Shown here piece by piece: positions 35,484 through 44,171 of a stretch of DNA of 64,000 nucleotides (its first letter is position 1; the number at the start of each line of letters is the position of its first letter). Under the pieces are notes generated by a model that was not told where the DNA came from, did not search any database, and was given only the letters and a program-made list of their open reading frames with translations. Both the position numbers and the translations under genes were made by a program. Location: NCBI GenBank assembly GCA_018818125.1, contig JAHISQ010000031.1:1-64000 (forward strand). The letters are read 5' to 3'. This DNA comes from Candidatus Rifleibacteriota bacterium (lineage in GTDB: Bacteria > Muiribacteriota > Ozemobacteria > Ozemobacterales > Ozemobacteraceae).

Positions 35484-36236
35484 ATGGAATCATTGATTTT
35501 CCTTTTTATTGCAGCTTCAGTAGCAGGGTTTATCGACACGCTGGCAGGCGGCGGCGGCTTGATTACCGTGCCGGCTCTTATCCTGAGCGGCATTCCGCCG
35601 CACTTCGCCCTGGGCACCAACAAGTTACAGAGTTCCATGGGCTCTGGAACGGCGACCTTCATGATGTTCAAAAACAAAAAGGTCAGCTGGAACAGCGTCA
35701 AATATCTTATGCTGACCGCATTTGCCGGGTCGATTCTCGGTACCATCAGCATTCAGTATATTGATGCCAAAGTATTGAGCTTTGTCATTCCGGTCGTTCT
35801 ACTGCTGATTGCGATTTACTTTTTATTTGCACCGCAACCACACGAAGGAAGCAACAGTCCGCGAATCTCAGATGCCAGTTATCGGAGATTCGTGGTTCCG
35901 ATCATCGGCTGGTATGATGGCATGTTTGGCCCGGGAACCGGTTCATTTCTTGCTCTTTCCGGGGTGGCGCTCAGAGGTCAGGGATTGATCGATGCGACTG
36001 TCACTGCCAAAACCCTGAATTTTGCAACCAATATTGCTTCGTTAATTGTTTTTCTCACTGTTGGAAAAGTCGTCTGGCTTGCCGGGTTTACCATGATGGC
36101 AGGGCAGTTTCTCGGGGCAATGGGTGGTTCATTATGCTTGATGCGCATAAACCCAAAATATTTAAGAATCCTGGTCGTAGCCATGTGCCTAAGTATGCTT
36201 TTCAAATATGCAATCTCATCAGGATGGTTTGAATAG
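35484..36236 (+). CDS. TauE/SafE family (TSUP) membrane transporter
   Basis: This 250-residue protein has about eight hydrophobic segments. It starts AGFIDTLAGGGGLITVPAL, the first conserved motif of the sulfite exporter TauE/SafE family. A second half-repeat begins at GWYDGMFGPGTGSFLAL. These proteins export sulfite, sulfonates or similar anions across the inner membrane. No sulfur-metabolism gene is adjacent, although a cysteine synthase gene lies 10 kb away, so the substrate is open. The ribosome binding site is weak (ACAGG). Confidence 0.9.
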   Translation: MESLIFLFIAASVAGFIDTLAGGGGLITVPALILSGIPPHFALGTNKLQSSMGSGTATFMMFKNKKVSWNSVKYLMLTAFAGSILGTISIQYIDAKVLSFVIPVVLLLIAIYFLFAPQPHEGSNSPRISDASYRRFVVPIIGWYDGMFGPGTGSFLALSGVALRGQGLIDATVTAKTLNFATNIASLIVFLTVGKVVWLAGFTMMAGQFLGAMGGSLCLMRINPKYLRILVVAMCLSMLFKYAISSGWFE

Positions 36237-36256
36237 CGGCATGATCATCAGGTGAT

Positions 36257-37057
36257 CTACGGCAGAGAACTGCCTCTGTAATGTTTTGTAATGAAGTTAG
36301 CAGCATCATTGCCAAAGAAAAAGTAGAAGGCAGCAAGAACTAAAATTATCAGAAAAATTTCAACACCTCTTCTGGGAAAACGAATTTCTGAGAGGTCGGC
36401 AAGCAAACCATCGTCGAGATAACCCTTGATTGCAGGCAAAATACTGGGAGACCAGGCCGGTTTAAAAATCAGCAGCCAGAAAGCCAGAAACAGCGTCATT
36501 ACAAGCCAGTGGATGTATAAATCTGGCCAGATTAACAGGCTGATCAGCAGTAAAAAATCGAGCACTGCCAGCAAAGAAAAAGTTAGCAGTCCCCCCCAGT
36601 TCTTGAACTGCTCTGACAGACTGCCAGCCTGAAGAAACGCCTTGCGCTCAAGGTTCCTGTGAACTATTGCTTCCATTTTTTTGTTGATTGCAACCAGAAT
36701 ATTCAGTGTCTGAAAAAATTCCAGAGACAAAAGCACTGTTGATGAATCTTCCAGACGCAAAAGAATACGGGAGTTTTCCAGTAAAACGATTGAAATCTTC
36801 AAAGGATTGGGACTGGGAGACTCGTAAATAGTGTTTTCGCCCGAGCTGAAATTTTCAATAAAGCTTACGACTCTTGAAAATTCGCGGTAATCAACCCTTC
36901 TGGTTTTCTGGTTCCTGAATCTCAGCAAAACCCTTGATGAATCGTCCTGATCCAGAAAAACAGCCAGTCCAAGGGCTCTGGAATCCCCGACATAAGTGGC
37001 TCCTGGAATAAAGTCAAACCCACCAGGCAGGGCACATTTTCCATCAATTTTGACCAT
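36257..37057 (-). CDS. Membrane protein of unknown function
   Basis: This 266-residue protein has a soluble N-terminal part (about 1-150) with beta strands (ALGLAVFLDQDDSSRVLLRF). Three TM segments follow (about 165-182, 186-205 and 240-258). The family is unknown. It converges on the TauE gene with a 20-bp gap. No strong ribosome binding site is seen before ATG 37055-37057. The region just upstream on the same strand contains a fragmentary reading frame. Confidence 0.68.
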   Translation of the reverse strand: MVKIDGKCALPGGFDFIPGATYVGDSRALGLAVFLDQDDSSRVLLRFRNQKTRRVDYREFSRVVSFIENFSSGENTIYESPSPNPLKISIVLLENSRILLRLEDSSTVLLSLEFFQTLNILVAINKKMEAIVHRNLERKAFLQAGSLSEQFKNWGGLLTFSLLAVLDFLLLISLLIWPDLYIHWLVMTLFLAFWLLIFKPAWSPSILPAIKGYLDDGLLADLSEIRFPRRGVEIFLIILVLAAFYFFFGNDAANFITKHYRGSSLP

Positions 37058-37443
37058 TTAATAAGCACTTTTAAGGATTGAATTCAGGACCACATTAACT
37101 TCGTCCAGTATACTCAGCAGCTTTTAATAATTCAATCATATACATATCTGGAGCCCGAAGAAAGTCCCAATCCAGTATAGACAACAGCCATCTAACAAGG
37201 TACCGCGGAATTGACTTATCATACTGGTGGAGATATGATATAGGGAGGTCTCCGCGGCACATCGGAACAACATTTACGAGCGAGTTTGGACAAAAACGAA
37301 ACAGAAGTGAATAACTTGATTGCGCGATCATGCGACACAACAGATGCTATTTCTTTTGGAGAGCAGGTGATTGTGCCGATATCGGGGAAAAGCGGACAAA
37401 GAAAATTGCCCATAAACATATTCAAAAGAGAGAGGAATGCGCT
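37058..37443. other. Intergenic region between divergent genes
   Basis: These 386 bases lie between divergent genes. They contain a fragmentary leftward reading frame (37095-37340) and no recognised RNA. No consensus promoter is obvious. Confidence 0.4.
37095..37340 (-). pseudogene. Possible gene fragment (protein-like C-terminal tail)
   Basis: The last half of this 81-codon frame (PRYLVRWLLSILDWDFLRAP, then DMYMIELLKAAEYTGRS) has the amphipathic composition of a real protein end rather than of random sequence. Its upstream part is junk-like and starts only from a TTG without a ribosome binding site. It ends 37 bp before the next leftward gene. It may be the remnant of a lost operon gene. 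No family is recognised, and chance cannot be excluded. Confidence 0.25.
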
Positions 37444-37806
37444 ATGACCACTTATCTTAAACAGTATCTGGAAAAGGAAAAAAGATCTTCCTGGGTTCCT
37501 TTTTTTCTGCTTTCCTGTGCAATCGTTTTTATATTGTCATACCGCTATCTCTACCCGACACCACAGCTTTATGTAGGCTACATAAAGCTTGAACAAGCCT
37601 CTGAACGTGGAAAGCCTTACGTTTCCTTTCATTTGCCTGAAAATAAACCAGAGCACGGCTTTATGGTTCTGCTAAAGGATTCGGCATTTAACACCAGGAT
37701 TGAAGGAATGCTCGATAAGAAAGTTGAGGTAAAAGCCCTGCTTTGCCTGCACGAGCCTGCTGACTTTGACAAAATTGAAATATTTGAGATGAAAGAAGTT
37801 CGTTAG
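37444..37806 (+). CDS. Small membrane-anchored protein
   Basis: From ATG 37444 the product is 120 residues with one TM (about 15-37) and a small soluble beta-rich domain (about 45-120, LYVGYIKLEQASERGKPYVS). That domain could be OB-fold-like, but no motif proves it. GAGG lies 8 nt before the ATG. It precedes the TraB-like gene by 86 bp, with a promoter-like region and an inverted repeat in between. Confidence 0.65.
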   Translation: MTTYLKQYLEKEKRSSWVPFFLLSCAIVFILSYRYLYPTPQLYVGYIKLEQASERGKPYVSFHLPENKPEHGFMVLLKDSAFNTRIEGMLDKKVEVKALLCLHEPADFDKIEIFEMKEVR

Positions 37807-37816
37807 ATCATTTTTT

Positions 37817-37879
37817 ATAAGCAGAATTTGACCAGCCTGCTGTATGCCTGTAGTGTTACTGCATAAGAATTCTGCTTAT
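37817..37879. repeat. Perfect 12-bp inverted repeat around a promoter
   Basis: ATAAGCAGAATT at 37817-37828 pairs with AATTCTGCTTAT at 37868-37879, enclosing 39 nt. The enclosed stretch holds a promoter-like pair (37828-37856). The right arm ends just before the ribosome binding site of the TraB-like gene. It could be an operator pair, or an RNA stem that ends the upstream transcript or masks the site. Confidence 0.6.
37828..37856 (+). promoter_or_regulatory. Sigma-70-type promoter candidate
   Basis: TTGACC, a 17-nt spacer and TAGTGT lie within the 12-bp inverted repeat and would start a transcript just before the TraB-like gene. Confidence 0.45.
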
Positions 37880-37892
37880 GGTTGGAGCAATA

Positions 37893-38777
37893 ATGAAAAA
37901 AATAATTCTGCTGCTTGTCCTGGTTCTATCCTGTCATTTTCTTGGAGCGGCTGAGTTAACAACCGCCAGAACTGACAGCGCGGAAACAGCTATAAGCCCG
38001 CTGTTGGCCCTTTCCATCATTTTGATATTTGATGTCGCGGATCTTGAAGATTTAACCAGAGACTACATCACTCTAGGGCCAACTGGAATCCTTTCGACCG
38101 AAAAATACTATGAAAAGAATGGTGTTGAGATTAGGTTGCTGGGCATGGCACATGTCGCCGAAAAGGGATTTTACCAGAACGTAAAAAACAGCTTGCATGG
38201 TAAGCCCGCTCTTATGCTGATGGAGGGAATTACTGACGATGCCAAGCTGTTAAAGACACCGCCAGATCTTGGAGCTTTTGCTGAAAAACTTGGAGTGGAC
38301 AGTCAGCGCGATAAGTTTTCGCCCAGGGAAATGCCAGATAATGTCGAGATCATAAGAGCTGATCTGGACTCTTCAGATTTCTCCGCCGGAACCGTGGAAG
38401 TTTTAAATTCTCTTGGAAAGATCTATTCCGAGAAACACTTTAATGCCAGTAGCCTTCTCATGATGTATCTGAAACTCAGTGACTTGGAAGTTTCCCAGAC
38501 ATTTATGAAGGATCTGCTGACTAAAAGAAATGAATGCCTGATAAATCATCTGCAGGAGAATCTTGCAAGGCATAACCTGATCTTGGTTCCATGGGGCGCT
38601 ATGCATTTGCCGGAAATCGAAAAATGGGTTGCAAACAACGGTTTTACTCTGAAGGATCAAAAAAGCCGCACAATTCTAAGGTTCCCGAGCTATTTCAAGT
38701 ATTTCATGTCTAAAAAAGCCCCAAAAGACCATTCTCTAAATTCTGGAAAGAGTCTGTACGAAGTCCTCGGCATTTAG
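37893..38777 (+). CDS. Exported TraB/GumN (TIKI) family protein
   Basis: From ATG 37893 the product is 294 residues; GGAG lies 8 nt upstream. It has a signal peptide (1-18) and the TraB layout: RLLGMAHVAEKGFY near the start, LMEGI after it, and the second conserved segment LVPWGAMHLPEIEKW near the end. The paired GxxH motifs are the proposed active-site elements of the TIKI/TraB group, in which some members are metal-dependent proteases. The substrate is unknown. It is 44 bp upstream of the EEP membrane protein, so the two may form an operon. Confidence 0.8.
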   Translation: MKKIILLLVLVLSCHFLGAAELTTARTDSAETAISPLLALSIILIFDVADLEDLTRDYITLGPTGILSTEKYYEKNGVEIRLLGMAHVAEKGFYQNVKNSLHGKPALMLMEGITDDAKLLKTPPDLGAFAEKLGVDSQRDKFSPREMPDNVEIIRADLDSSDFSAGTVEVLNSLGKIYSEKHFNASSLLMMYLKLSDLEVSQTFMKDLLTKRNECLINHLQENLARHNLILVPWGAMHLPEIEKWVANNGFTLKDQKSRTILRFPSYFKYFMSKKAPKDHSLNSGKSLYEVLGI

Positions 38778-38821
38778 AGAAGACTAGCGCCTTTTGAATA
38801 ACTTGATAGAAAGTCAGCAAG

Positions 38822-39796
38822 ATGAGTAATGAACCTGCCAAGTCCTTTGGTTTCAGCATTCGACTGCGCGGTTTGCTCAAGATCGCAGGCTTTGCTGCAT
38901 GCCTGACAACGATGCTTGGCTTCCTTGGACAATTTTTCTGGATTCTGGATCTGTTCTCCCACTTCCGGGTTCAATACCTGATCGGCCTGGTAATTCTCAG
39001 CATCCTGTTATTGGCGCTTCGCCAGCACAGAACGGCTATTCTCTTTATGTTGTTCGCCTGTGTAAACCTTGTGCTTCTGCTGCCGTTTTACTTCGGCGCC
39101 CACAACCCGGCGCCAGCAGGAATGCCCACAATGCGGGCGATGCTGCTTAACGTGAATACCCGTCTTGGCGATCCAGTAAAAGTCAAACAACTAATCCTTG
39201 ATACTGATCCCGATATCATCGCATTGGAAGAGATAAGTTCACGATGGATTACCGACCTTGCATGGATCAGCAATTCATACCCGTATTCCATTGCCCAGCC
39301 AAGAGAAGATAACTTCGGGATAGCTCTTTTCAGCAAATTTCCACTCGCCGATGAAAAGATTGTTTATATTGGCAATGCAGAAGTCCCATCTATTCTAGCA
39401 ACTGTCATCAATGAAAAAACGAGCCTGCGCGTCATTGCAACCCATCCCCTGCCACCCATAGGCCGCGAATATTTTGACTGGCGAAACGATCAACTCGACC
39501 ATCTTCCTGACTACGTCAGCGCTTCCATGCCACAGATCCTTCTTGGCGACCTTAACGCGACACCCTGGAGTTACCACTTCGTCAGGCTCCTGAGTCGAAG
39601 CGGACTCAAAAATAGTTCCATCGGCCGAGGAATCCAGCCAAGCTGGCCAAACAACAATCCTCTCCTACGTATCCCGATTGACCATTTCCTTCATTCGGCA
39701 GACATTGAGATCGTCGACAGAAGAACAGGAGCAGACGTATCGTCTGATCACTACCCAGTCATCGTTGACTTCGTGATCATGAATCGCGGCAAATAA
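38822..39796 (+). CDS. Membrane-anchored endonuclease/exonuclease/phosphatase family protein
   Basis: This 324-residue protein has three N-terminal TM segments (about 15-37, 43-61 and 64-80). An EEP domain follows (about 98-320). The catalytic residues are visible: Asn in LLNVNTRLG, Glu in IALEEIS, GDLNATPWS and the final SSDHYPV. The layout matches YafD-type periplasmic phosphodiesterases. The enzyme would face the periplasm or surface. It is the second EEP-type protein in the window, after the fusion at 6070. The ribosome binding site is weak; the start was chosen as the first ATG. Confidence 0.88.
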   Translation: MSNEPAKSFGFSIRLRGLLKIAGFAACLTTMLGFLGQFFWILDLFSHFRVQYLIGLVILSILLLALRQHRTAILFMLFACVNLVLLLPFYFGAHNPAPAGMPTMRAMLLNVNTRLGDPVKVKQLILDTDPDIIALEEISSRWITDLAWISNSYPYSIAQPREDNFGIALFSKFPLADEKIVYIGNAEVPSILATVINEKTSLRVIATHPLPPIGREYFDWRNDQLDHLPDYVSASMPQILLGDLNATPWSYHFVRLLSRSGLKNSSIGRGIQPSWPNNNPLLRIPIDHFLHSADIEIVDRRTGADVSSDHYPVIVDFVIMNRGK

Positions 39797-39940
39797 CGGC
39801 CTGATCCATAGACTGGCCCGGCAAAGATAACCCCAAAAAAGCAAACCCCGAAACAATCTCTGTACCACGCCTACAGATTACACATTTCTAAAATTGCCGA
39901 TCTGTCGCGGCGATCACGAAGCTAGTTGTAAAAAGTCGAT

Positions 39941-39969
39941 TTGAAACCTTCTAAATACTGTGATAGAGT
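39941..39969 (+). promoter_or_regulatory. Sigma-70-type promoter candidate
   Basis: TTGAAA at 39941-39946, a 17-nt spacer and TAGAGT at 39964-39969 lie about 95 nt upstream of the lipoprotein at 40064. Confidence 0.55.
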
Positions 39970-40063
39970 CCATTTATCAAAAGCGTTCGGGCATATTACA
40001 CATAAAGAAAGCAATTCTTCTTAACTGAAAATTGCTATGACCTAAAATTTCAGGAGAATCTAC

Positions 40064-40612
40064 ATGAGAACCGTTACACTCACCCGCTTTGTTTTGCTTC
40101 CGGCAGTTGTGTGCCTTGCTCTTTCTCTGCTTATCGGCTGTGGCTCTTCCGGCACTCCCGCCGCTGCACCAGCCGCGGCCCCGGCAAAAGCCGTATCGAT
40201 TTTTGATCTGGCAGCGGCTTTTGAAGCCGATGCGGCAAAAGCCACTGCTGACTACGCCAGTCAAACCATCAAGGTTACAGACTTGCTGGCAGGAAGCTTT
40301 TGGGACATGACGGACGAAGGAGAGGGGAAATACCTCACATGTTCGCCGTATAACGCGACCAAAAACGAGGGCAACACCGGCTCTGACTGCTATCTTGGCG
40401 ATAAAAAAATAACCGATGTTGCTTTTCCCTATCCCGTACAGTTCAACGTTGAAGACGAGAAAATTCTTGAGAGCCTGAACCTTTCCAAACAAGAAACAGT
40501 TGAGGGTGTAGTCAGAAGAATTTATAGCGATAAAATCGAAGTAGAGTGTGAACTGGCTCCATTTAACGGCGATGATCTCAGATTCAAAACCCTCAAAATA
40601 ATCAAAAAATAG
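40064..40612 (+). CDS. Lipoprotein with an OB-fold-like domain
   Basis: This 182-residue protein has a clear lipoprotein signal (LLIGC at about 22-26) and an Ala/Pro linker (about 30-45). A C-terminal domain follows (about 55-182) with the strand order and phrases of the tRNA_anti-like OB-fold group (YASQTIKVTD, ETVEGVVRRIYSDKIEVE). Such domains are common in lipoproteins and pilus-associated proteins and have no known enzymatic role. AGGAGA lies 7 nt before the ATG. A terminator follows at once. Confidence 0.7.
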   Translation: MRTVTLTRFVLLPAVVCLALSLLIGCGSSGTPAAAPAAAPAKAVSIFDLAAAFEADAAKATADYASQTIKVTDLLAGSFWDMTDEGEGKYLTCSPYNATKNEGNTGSDCYLGDKKITDVAFPYPVQFNVEDEKILESLNLSKQETVEGVVRRIYSDKIEVECELAPFNGDDLRFKTLKIIKK

Positions 40613-40641
40613 TTACCAGGTATAAACTTGCACCCTTGCAA

Positions 40642-40675
40642 AATTCCCCAGCCAAAACGGGGAATTCTCGTTTTT
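40642..40675 (+). terminator. Factor-independent terminator
   Basis: The perfect stem AATTCCCC/GGGGAATT has a 9-nt loop and is followed by CTCGTTTTT. Confidence 0.85.
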
Positions 40676-40757
40676 AGAAAAGAAATGTTACTATGTTTCG
40701 AACTAAATCGTTAAACTGTTGTGAGATAGAAAATAAATCATTATTAGAGGTTTGATT

Positions 40758-41651
40758 ATGAAAAAACTTAGAAAGCTCCTGGTTGTGCTATTACTGGTAA
40801 GCTCTGTTTTAATGACCGGATGTGATGCCTCCAAGATCATCGAAGTCATCGGCAAGGTTGCTCAGGGCGTTCAACAGGCTATGCCGGCGATAAAGAATGT
40901 TATTGACACCTTTACTAATGCACTGGGCAACAATGACAATGCCAATAACAATACTCAACAGCCGGCAGTGCAGCAGCCAGCCGAAACGAACACAAACACA
41001 GGGGCAAACGTCTCGGTAGTCGACCCCAACAAGGAAGATGTCGGCACCGGAACTACAGCTGGCCAGACAGGGCAGGCCGGGGCAAACTATGGCACATCTG
41101 GAACTGCAAGCACCCTGGCAGCAGCCGCTGAAGTTAAGGCCAAATACGGTATCACCCTCGTCAATGGCAGCAATTTTACGAGTAATTGGGAAACCGCAGC
41201 TCCTGGAGCCTGGACCAGCCAACAGGCTACCGCCTTTGCTGCACTAATGGCCAAGATACCAGCCAATTTTCGAGTCTGCACTAATGCGGTGGCCATGCAG
41301 CTGAACCTCAAAGATAAGGCCGATGGGCATGAATTTGCTGGCCTTGGTGGTGATCCGATCTTGCTAAGCAGTAACGCGCTTGGGACAAATGGTTATATAA
41401 CTCTTGAAGAATTAACCGTTCATGAAATGACACATCAATTCCAGGAAAAACACCCCGACGTTGAAAATCTTTGGACTTCCAAATTTTGGCCAAATGGCCA
41501 GCAGACAAGAGCTTCAATCACGGATTACGGTAACACCAATGCCGCAGAAGACATGGCCGAATGTACCGCCATATTTTTTATGAACCCCGAATTATTGAGA
41601 CAGCAGGATCCCGAGCGCTACGAATTCGTTAAGAACAATATCTGGAAATGA
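40758..41651 (+). CDS. HExxH lipoprotein, copy 2
   Basis: From ATG 40758 the product is 297 residues with a lipoprotein signal (MTGC). A helical segment shared with copy 1 (QGVQQAMPAI) is followed by an Asn/Gln/Thr linker and the metallopeptidase domain. HEMTHQF carries His222, Glu223 and His226, and SITDYGNTNAAEDMAE carries the probable third ligand. It is homologous to the 31834 gene along the signal, helix and catalytic parts, while the linkers are unrelated in length and sequence. The next gene starts 14 bp downstream and is intact here. AGAGG precedes the ATG. Confidence 0.82.
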   Translation: MKKLRKLLVVLLLVSSVLMTGCDASKIIEVIGKVAQGVQQAMPAIKNVIDTFTNALGNNDNANNNTQQPAVQQPAETNTNTGANVSVVDPNKEDVGTGTTAGQTGQAGANYGTSGTASTLAAAAEVKAKYGITLVNGSNFTSNWETAAPGAWTSQQATAFAALMAKIPANFRVCTNAVAMQLNLKDKADGHEFAGLGGDPILLSSNALGTNGYITLEELTVHEMTHQFQEKHPDVENLWTSKFWPNGQQTRASITDYGNTNAAEDMAECTAIFFMNPELLRQQDPERYEFVKNNIWK

Positions 41652-41665
41652 TTAGGAGACCAAAA

Positions 41666-42124
41666 ATGACCCGCTCAAGTTTGTTAATAGCAATGGTTCT
41701 GTTTATAGGAATGCCAGTCTTTGCAATGATCAGAACTCTCCCCTTTCCTGACCTTGTGAAAACCGCCGAAGCAATCCTGATCGCCCGAATTGATTCACAG
41801 GAAGTGCTTACAGAGCCAGGTAAAGATATACCTAATACTAAAACTTCTCTGATTATCGAAAAGGTGCTCAAGGGTTCGCTGCAGGCGAACGATCCCCTTC
41901 AGTTCACCACACCGGGGAGCAAGGAACATCCTGTGCGTGATCGCCCGGTTTTTCAGGATAAGGGCGAACGTGTGCTCCTGTATCTGATTCAAAACAAAGA
42001 AGGCGTCTGGTGTCTGAATAACGGCATTCAGGGCTTGTGGCCCCTGGAATCAGGAACCGACAAGACACTTGGTATGGGCTTCAACTACTCGATAAAAAAA
42101 ATTGAGGAAGAGCTGGCCAAATAG
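41666..42124 (+). CDS. Small exported protein, partner of the HExxH lipoprotein
   Basis: This 152-residue protein has AGGAGA 6 nt before the ATG and a signal peptide (1-19). The mature domain reads as a beta sandwich with TSLIIEKVLKGSL, GERVLLYLIQNKEGVW and PLESGTDKTLGMGF. Similar domains occur in many uncharacterised exported proteins of about this size. A decayed copy follows the paralogous lipoprotein at 32970, so the pair has been inherited together. A role as inhibitor, substrate or carrier of the peptidase is only a guess. Confidence 0.78.
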   Translation: MTRSSLLIAMVLFIGMPVFAMIRTLPFPDLVKTAEAILIARIDSQEVLTEPGKDIPNTKTSLIIEKVLKGSLQANDPLQFTTPGSKEHPVRDRPVFQDKGERVLLYLIQNKEGVWCLNNGIQGLWPLESGTDKTLGMGFNYSIKKIEEELAK

Positions 42125-42149
42125 AACATGGCAACCTGCCAGCATCAGA

Positions 42150-42186
42150 AAACCCGGAGCAGAATTGATTTCTGCCCGGGTTTTTT
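42150..42186 (+). terminator. Factor-independent terminator
   Basis: The stem is AAACCCGG with GCAGAA, paired to TTCTGC with CCGGGTTT and a bulged A, followed by six T. Confidence 0.88.
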
Positions 42187-42326
42187 GATATCCGTATCTT
42201 GGACGATCATGACTAAGCTTCGTCAGAGAGACAATGAGAAATGATGCAGATCCAAAATTTCCGATTTAAACCCGATGCATCTGGAAAACATGCTGTAATT
42301 CAGCGCATCAACACGTTTAAGCAAAT

Positions 42327-43550
42327 ATGACACCTTCGCAATCAGGGAAACTGCCAAAAGGGATCTGGGTGCTTGGCTTTGTCTCGATGTTTATGGATAT
42401 CTCATCTGAGCTGGTTCACAGCCTCCTGCCGATATTTATGGCCACCACGCTTGGTGTTTCGATGGCCACAATTGGAATCATCGAAGGCATTGTTGAAGGA
42501 GCCGCTGCAATCACGAAGGTGTTTTCTGGCGCAATCAGCGATTACTTCAGAAAGCGCAAATTTCTTGCTGTGCTTGGGTATGGGCTGGGAGCTCTAACCA
42601 AGCCTGTATTTCCACTCGCAACAACTATCGGATGGGTTTTTGGCGCGCGCCTGGTCGATCGAATCGGGAAAGGTATTCGTGGAGCGCCACGTGACGCGAT
42701 GGTCGCTGACATCACTCCACAGAATCTCAGAGGTGCCGCCTACGGCTTGCGACAGTCACTCGACGCGATTGGCTCATTTATCGGGCCGGTGCTGGCGGTG
42801 ATATTCATGATCTTGCTTGCAAACGATATCAAAGCGGTTTTGTGGATAGGAGTAATACCGGCGTTTCTGGCGGTGTTTCTGCTGATTTTTGGAATACATG
42901 AGCCTGATCACGTGGAAAACTCTGACAGCCCGAAAAAGCGCCTGAATTTATCTGATGTCAAACAGATGCCGCTACAATATTGGCTGGTGGTAATGCTCGG
43001 AGCAGTCTTTACCCTGGCTCGTTTCAGTGAAGCATTTCTGATTCTCCGTGTTCAGGAGCTCGGACTTGCAATCGGCTATGTACCCGCAATCCTGATTGTC
43101 ATGAACATTGCTTATTCCATGTTTGCATATCCAGCAGGTGCAGCTGCCGATCGCTTTTCGGCGCGAAAACTCCTGGCGTTTGGACTTTGCCTGCTCATCG
43201 CAGCTGATATAGCATTGGCCAGCGCCGAAACGCCCGGCCTTGCATTTGTTGGCGCAGCATTGTGGGGTCTGCACATGGCGTTTACTCAGGGGTTGCTCGC
43301 GAAACTTGTTGCCGATACTGCTCTTGTTGAACTCCGCGGCACGGCTTTCGGAATTTTCAACCTGGTCAATGGCGTGGCGCTCCTTTTGGCAAGTGCTATT
43401 GCAGGGCTGTTGTGGAGCTATTTCGGCGCTCCCGCTACGTTTATAGCAGGAGCATCATTTGCAGCCATTGCAGCAACCGGTCTGCTTCTCTACCGACCCA
43501 GAAAATCCCTGATTTTAACGAAAAGATTAGACGCAGCAATAAAACAGTAG
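42327..43550 (+). CDS. MFS transporter
   Basis: This 407-residue protein has about 12 hydrophobic segments with a polar loop in the middle (about 195-210). ARLVDRIGKGIRGAPRDAMVAD is the loop motif typical of a widespread MFS drug/sugar-efflux-like group. It is an inner-membrane secondary transporter of unknown substrate. It heads a rightward run with a TTG-start gene and an epimerase-like gene, but the gaps of 42 and 60 bp leave co-transcription open. The ribosome binding site is weak. Confidence 0.9.
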   Translation: MTPSQSGKLPKGIWVLGFVSMFMDISSELVHSLLPIFMATTLGVSMATIGIIEGIVEGAAAITKVFSGAISDYFRKRKFLAVLGYGLGALTKPVFPLATTIGWVFGARLVDRIGKGIRGAPRDAMVADITPQNLRGAAYGLRQSLDAIGSFIGPVLAVIFMILLANDIKAVLWIGVIPAFLAVFLLIFGIHEPDHVENSDSPKKRLNLSDVKQMPLQYWLVVMLGAVFTLARFSEAFLILRVQELGLAIGYVPAILIVMNIAYSMFAYPAGAAADRFSARKLLAFGLCLLIAADIALASAETPGLAFVGAALWGLHMAFTQGLLAKLVADTALVELRGTAFGIFNLVNGVALLLASAIAGLLWSYFGAPATFIAGASFAAIAATGLLLYRPRKSLILTKRLDAAIKQ

Positions 43551-43592
43551 TAACTTTGTGAGTGTCTGATTCTTTCTGATTAGAGGTTAACT

Positions 43593-44111
43593 TTGCCAGA
43601 TAAAACATTGCTCCTGCCCAAACAGGTTGAGGCTGATCCGCGCTACAAACAATTGCGGTACTTGCTTTCCAGAAGAACTGAGAAGCTGTGGTCAGGCAGC
43701 GCTGTACTCATTCCGGTTGCCCCCTTTTCAGATGCGATAAAAACTGCGCTGATGGCGGCAAAAGAGGATGATCGCCTGTCGCGCGGCGTAGATGGCATCG
43801 AGCGCAGTCTGGGAGTTGAAGGTCGTGGACTGGCTCTTGTCGATAAAAAAACGACCGAAAAAAGAGTTCAGAGAATTTCGCGATTGCTGATAATGAGCAA
43901 TGACGGTGCCGAGCGCTTTTATCGCAAAGTCGAATCGATCCTACGTCAGCACGGCGAGAGGGTTATGGCGATCAGGGTTAACGCTGATTCCTCTCAGCTC
44001 GGCGAATATCTTTTTGGACCGGAAAAAGCGGTAAAGCTGCTATTGATAGATCACAAAGAATCGGTAGCAGCGGTTTTGCTCGCCCTGGCTGATCAAGGCC
44101 TGTCGGCCTGA
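43593..44111 (+). CDS. Protein of unknown function, TTG start
   Basis: This 172-residue protein starts at TTG 43593, with AGAGG 6 nt upstream. It has no signal peptide and no TM, so it is cytoplasmic. It is helical, with a basic patch (RLSRGVDGIERSL, TEKRVQRISRLL). No family is recognised. It lies between an MFS transporter and an NAD(P)-dependent dehydrogenase-like gene. Confidence 0.62.
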   Translation: MPDKTLLLPKQVEADPRYKQLRYLLSRRTEKLWSGSAVLIPVAPFSDAIKTALMAAKEDDRLSRGVDGIERSLGVEGRGLALVDKKTTEKRVQRISRLLIMSNDGAERFYRKVESILRQHGERVMAIRVNADSSQLGEYLFGPEKAVKLLLIDHKESVAAVLLALADQGLSA

Positions 44112-44171
44112 TTTCGGCAGCAGACATTGAAAACAGGCTGTTTACGCCACCAATAGGAGAGAGGAAACATC

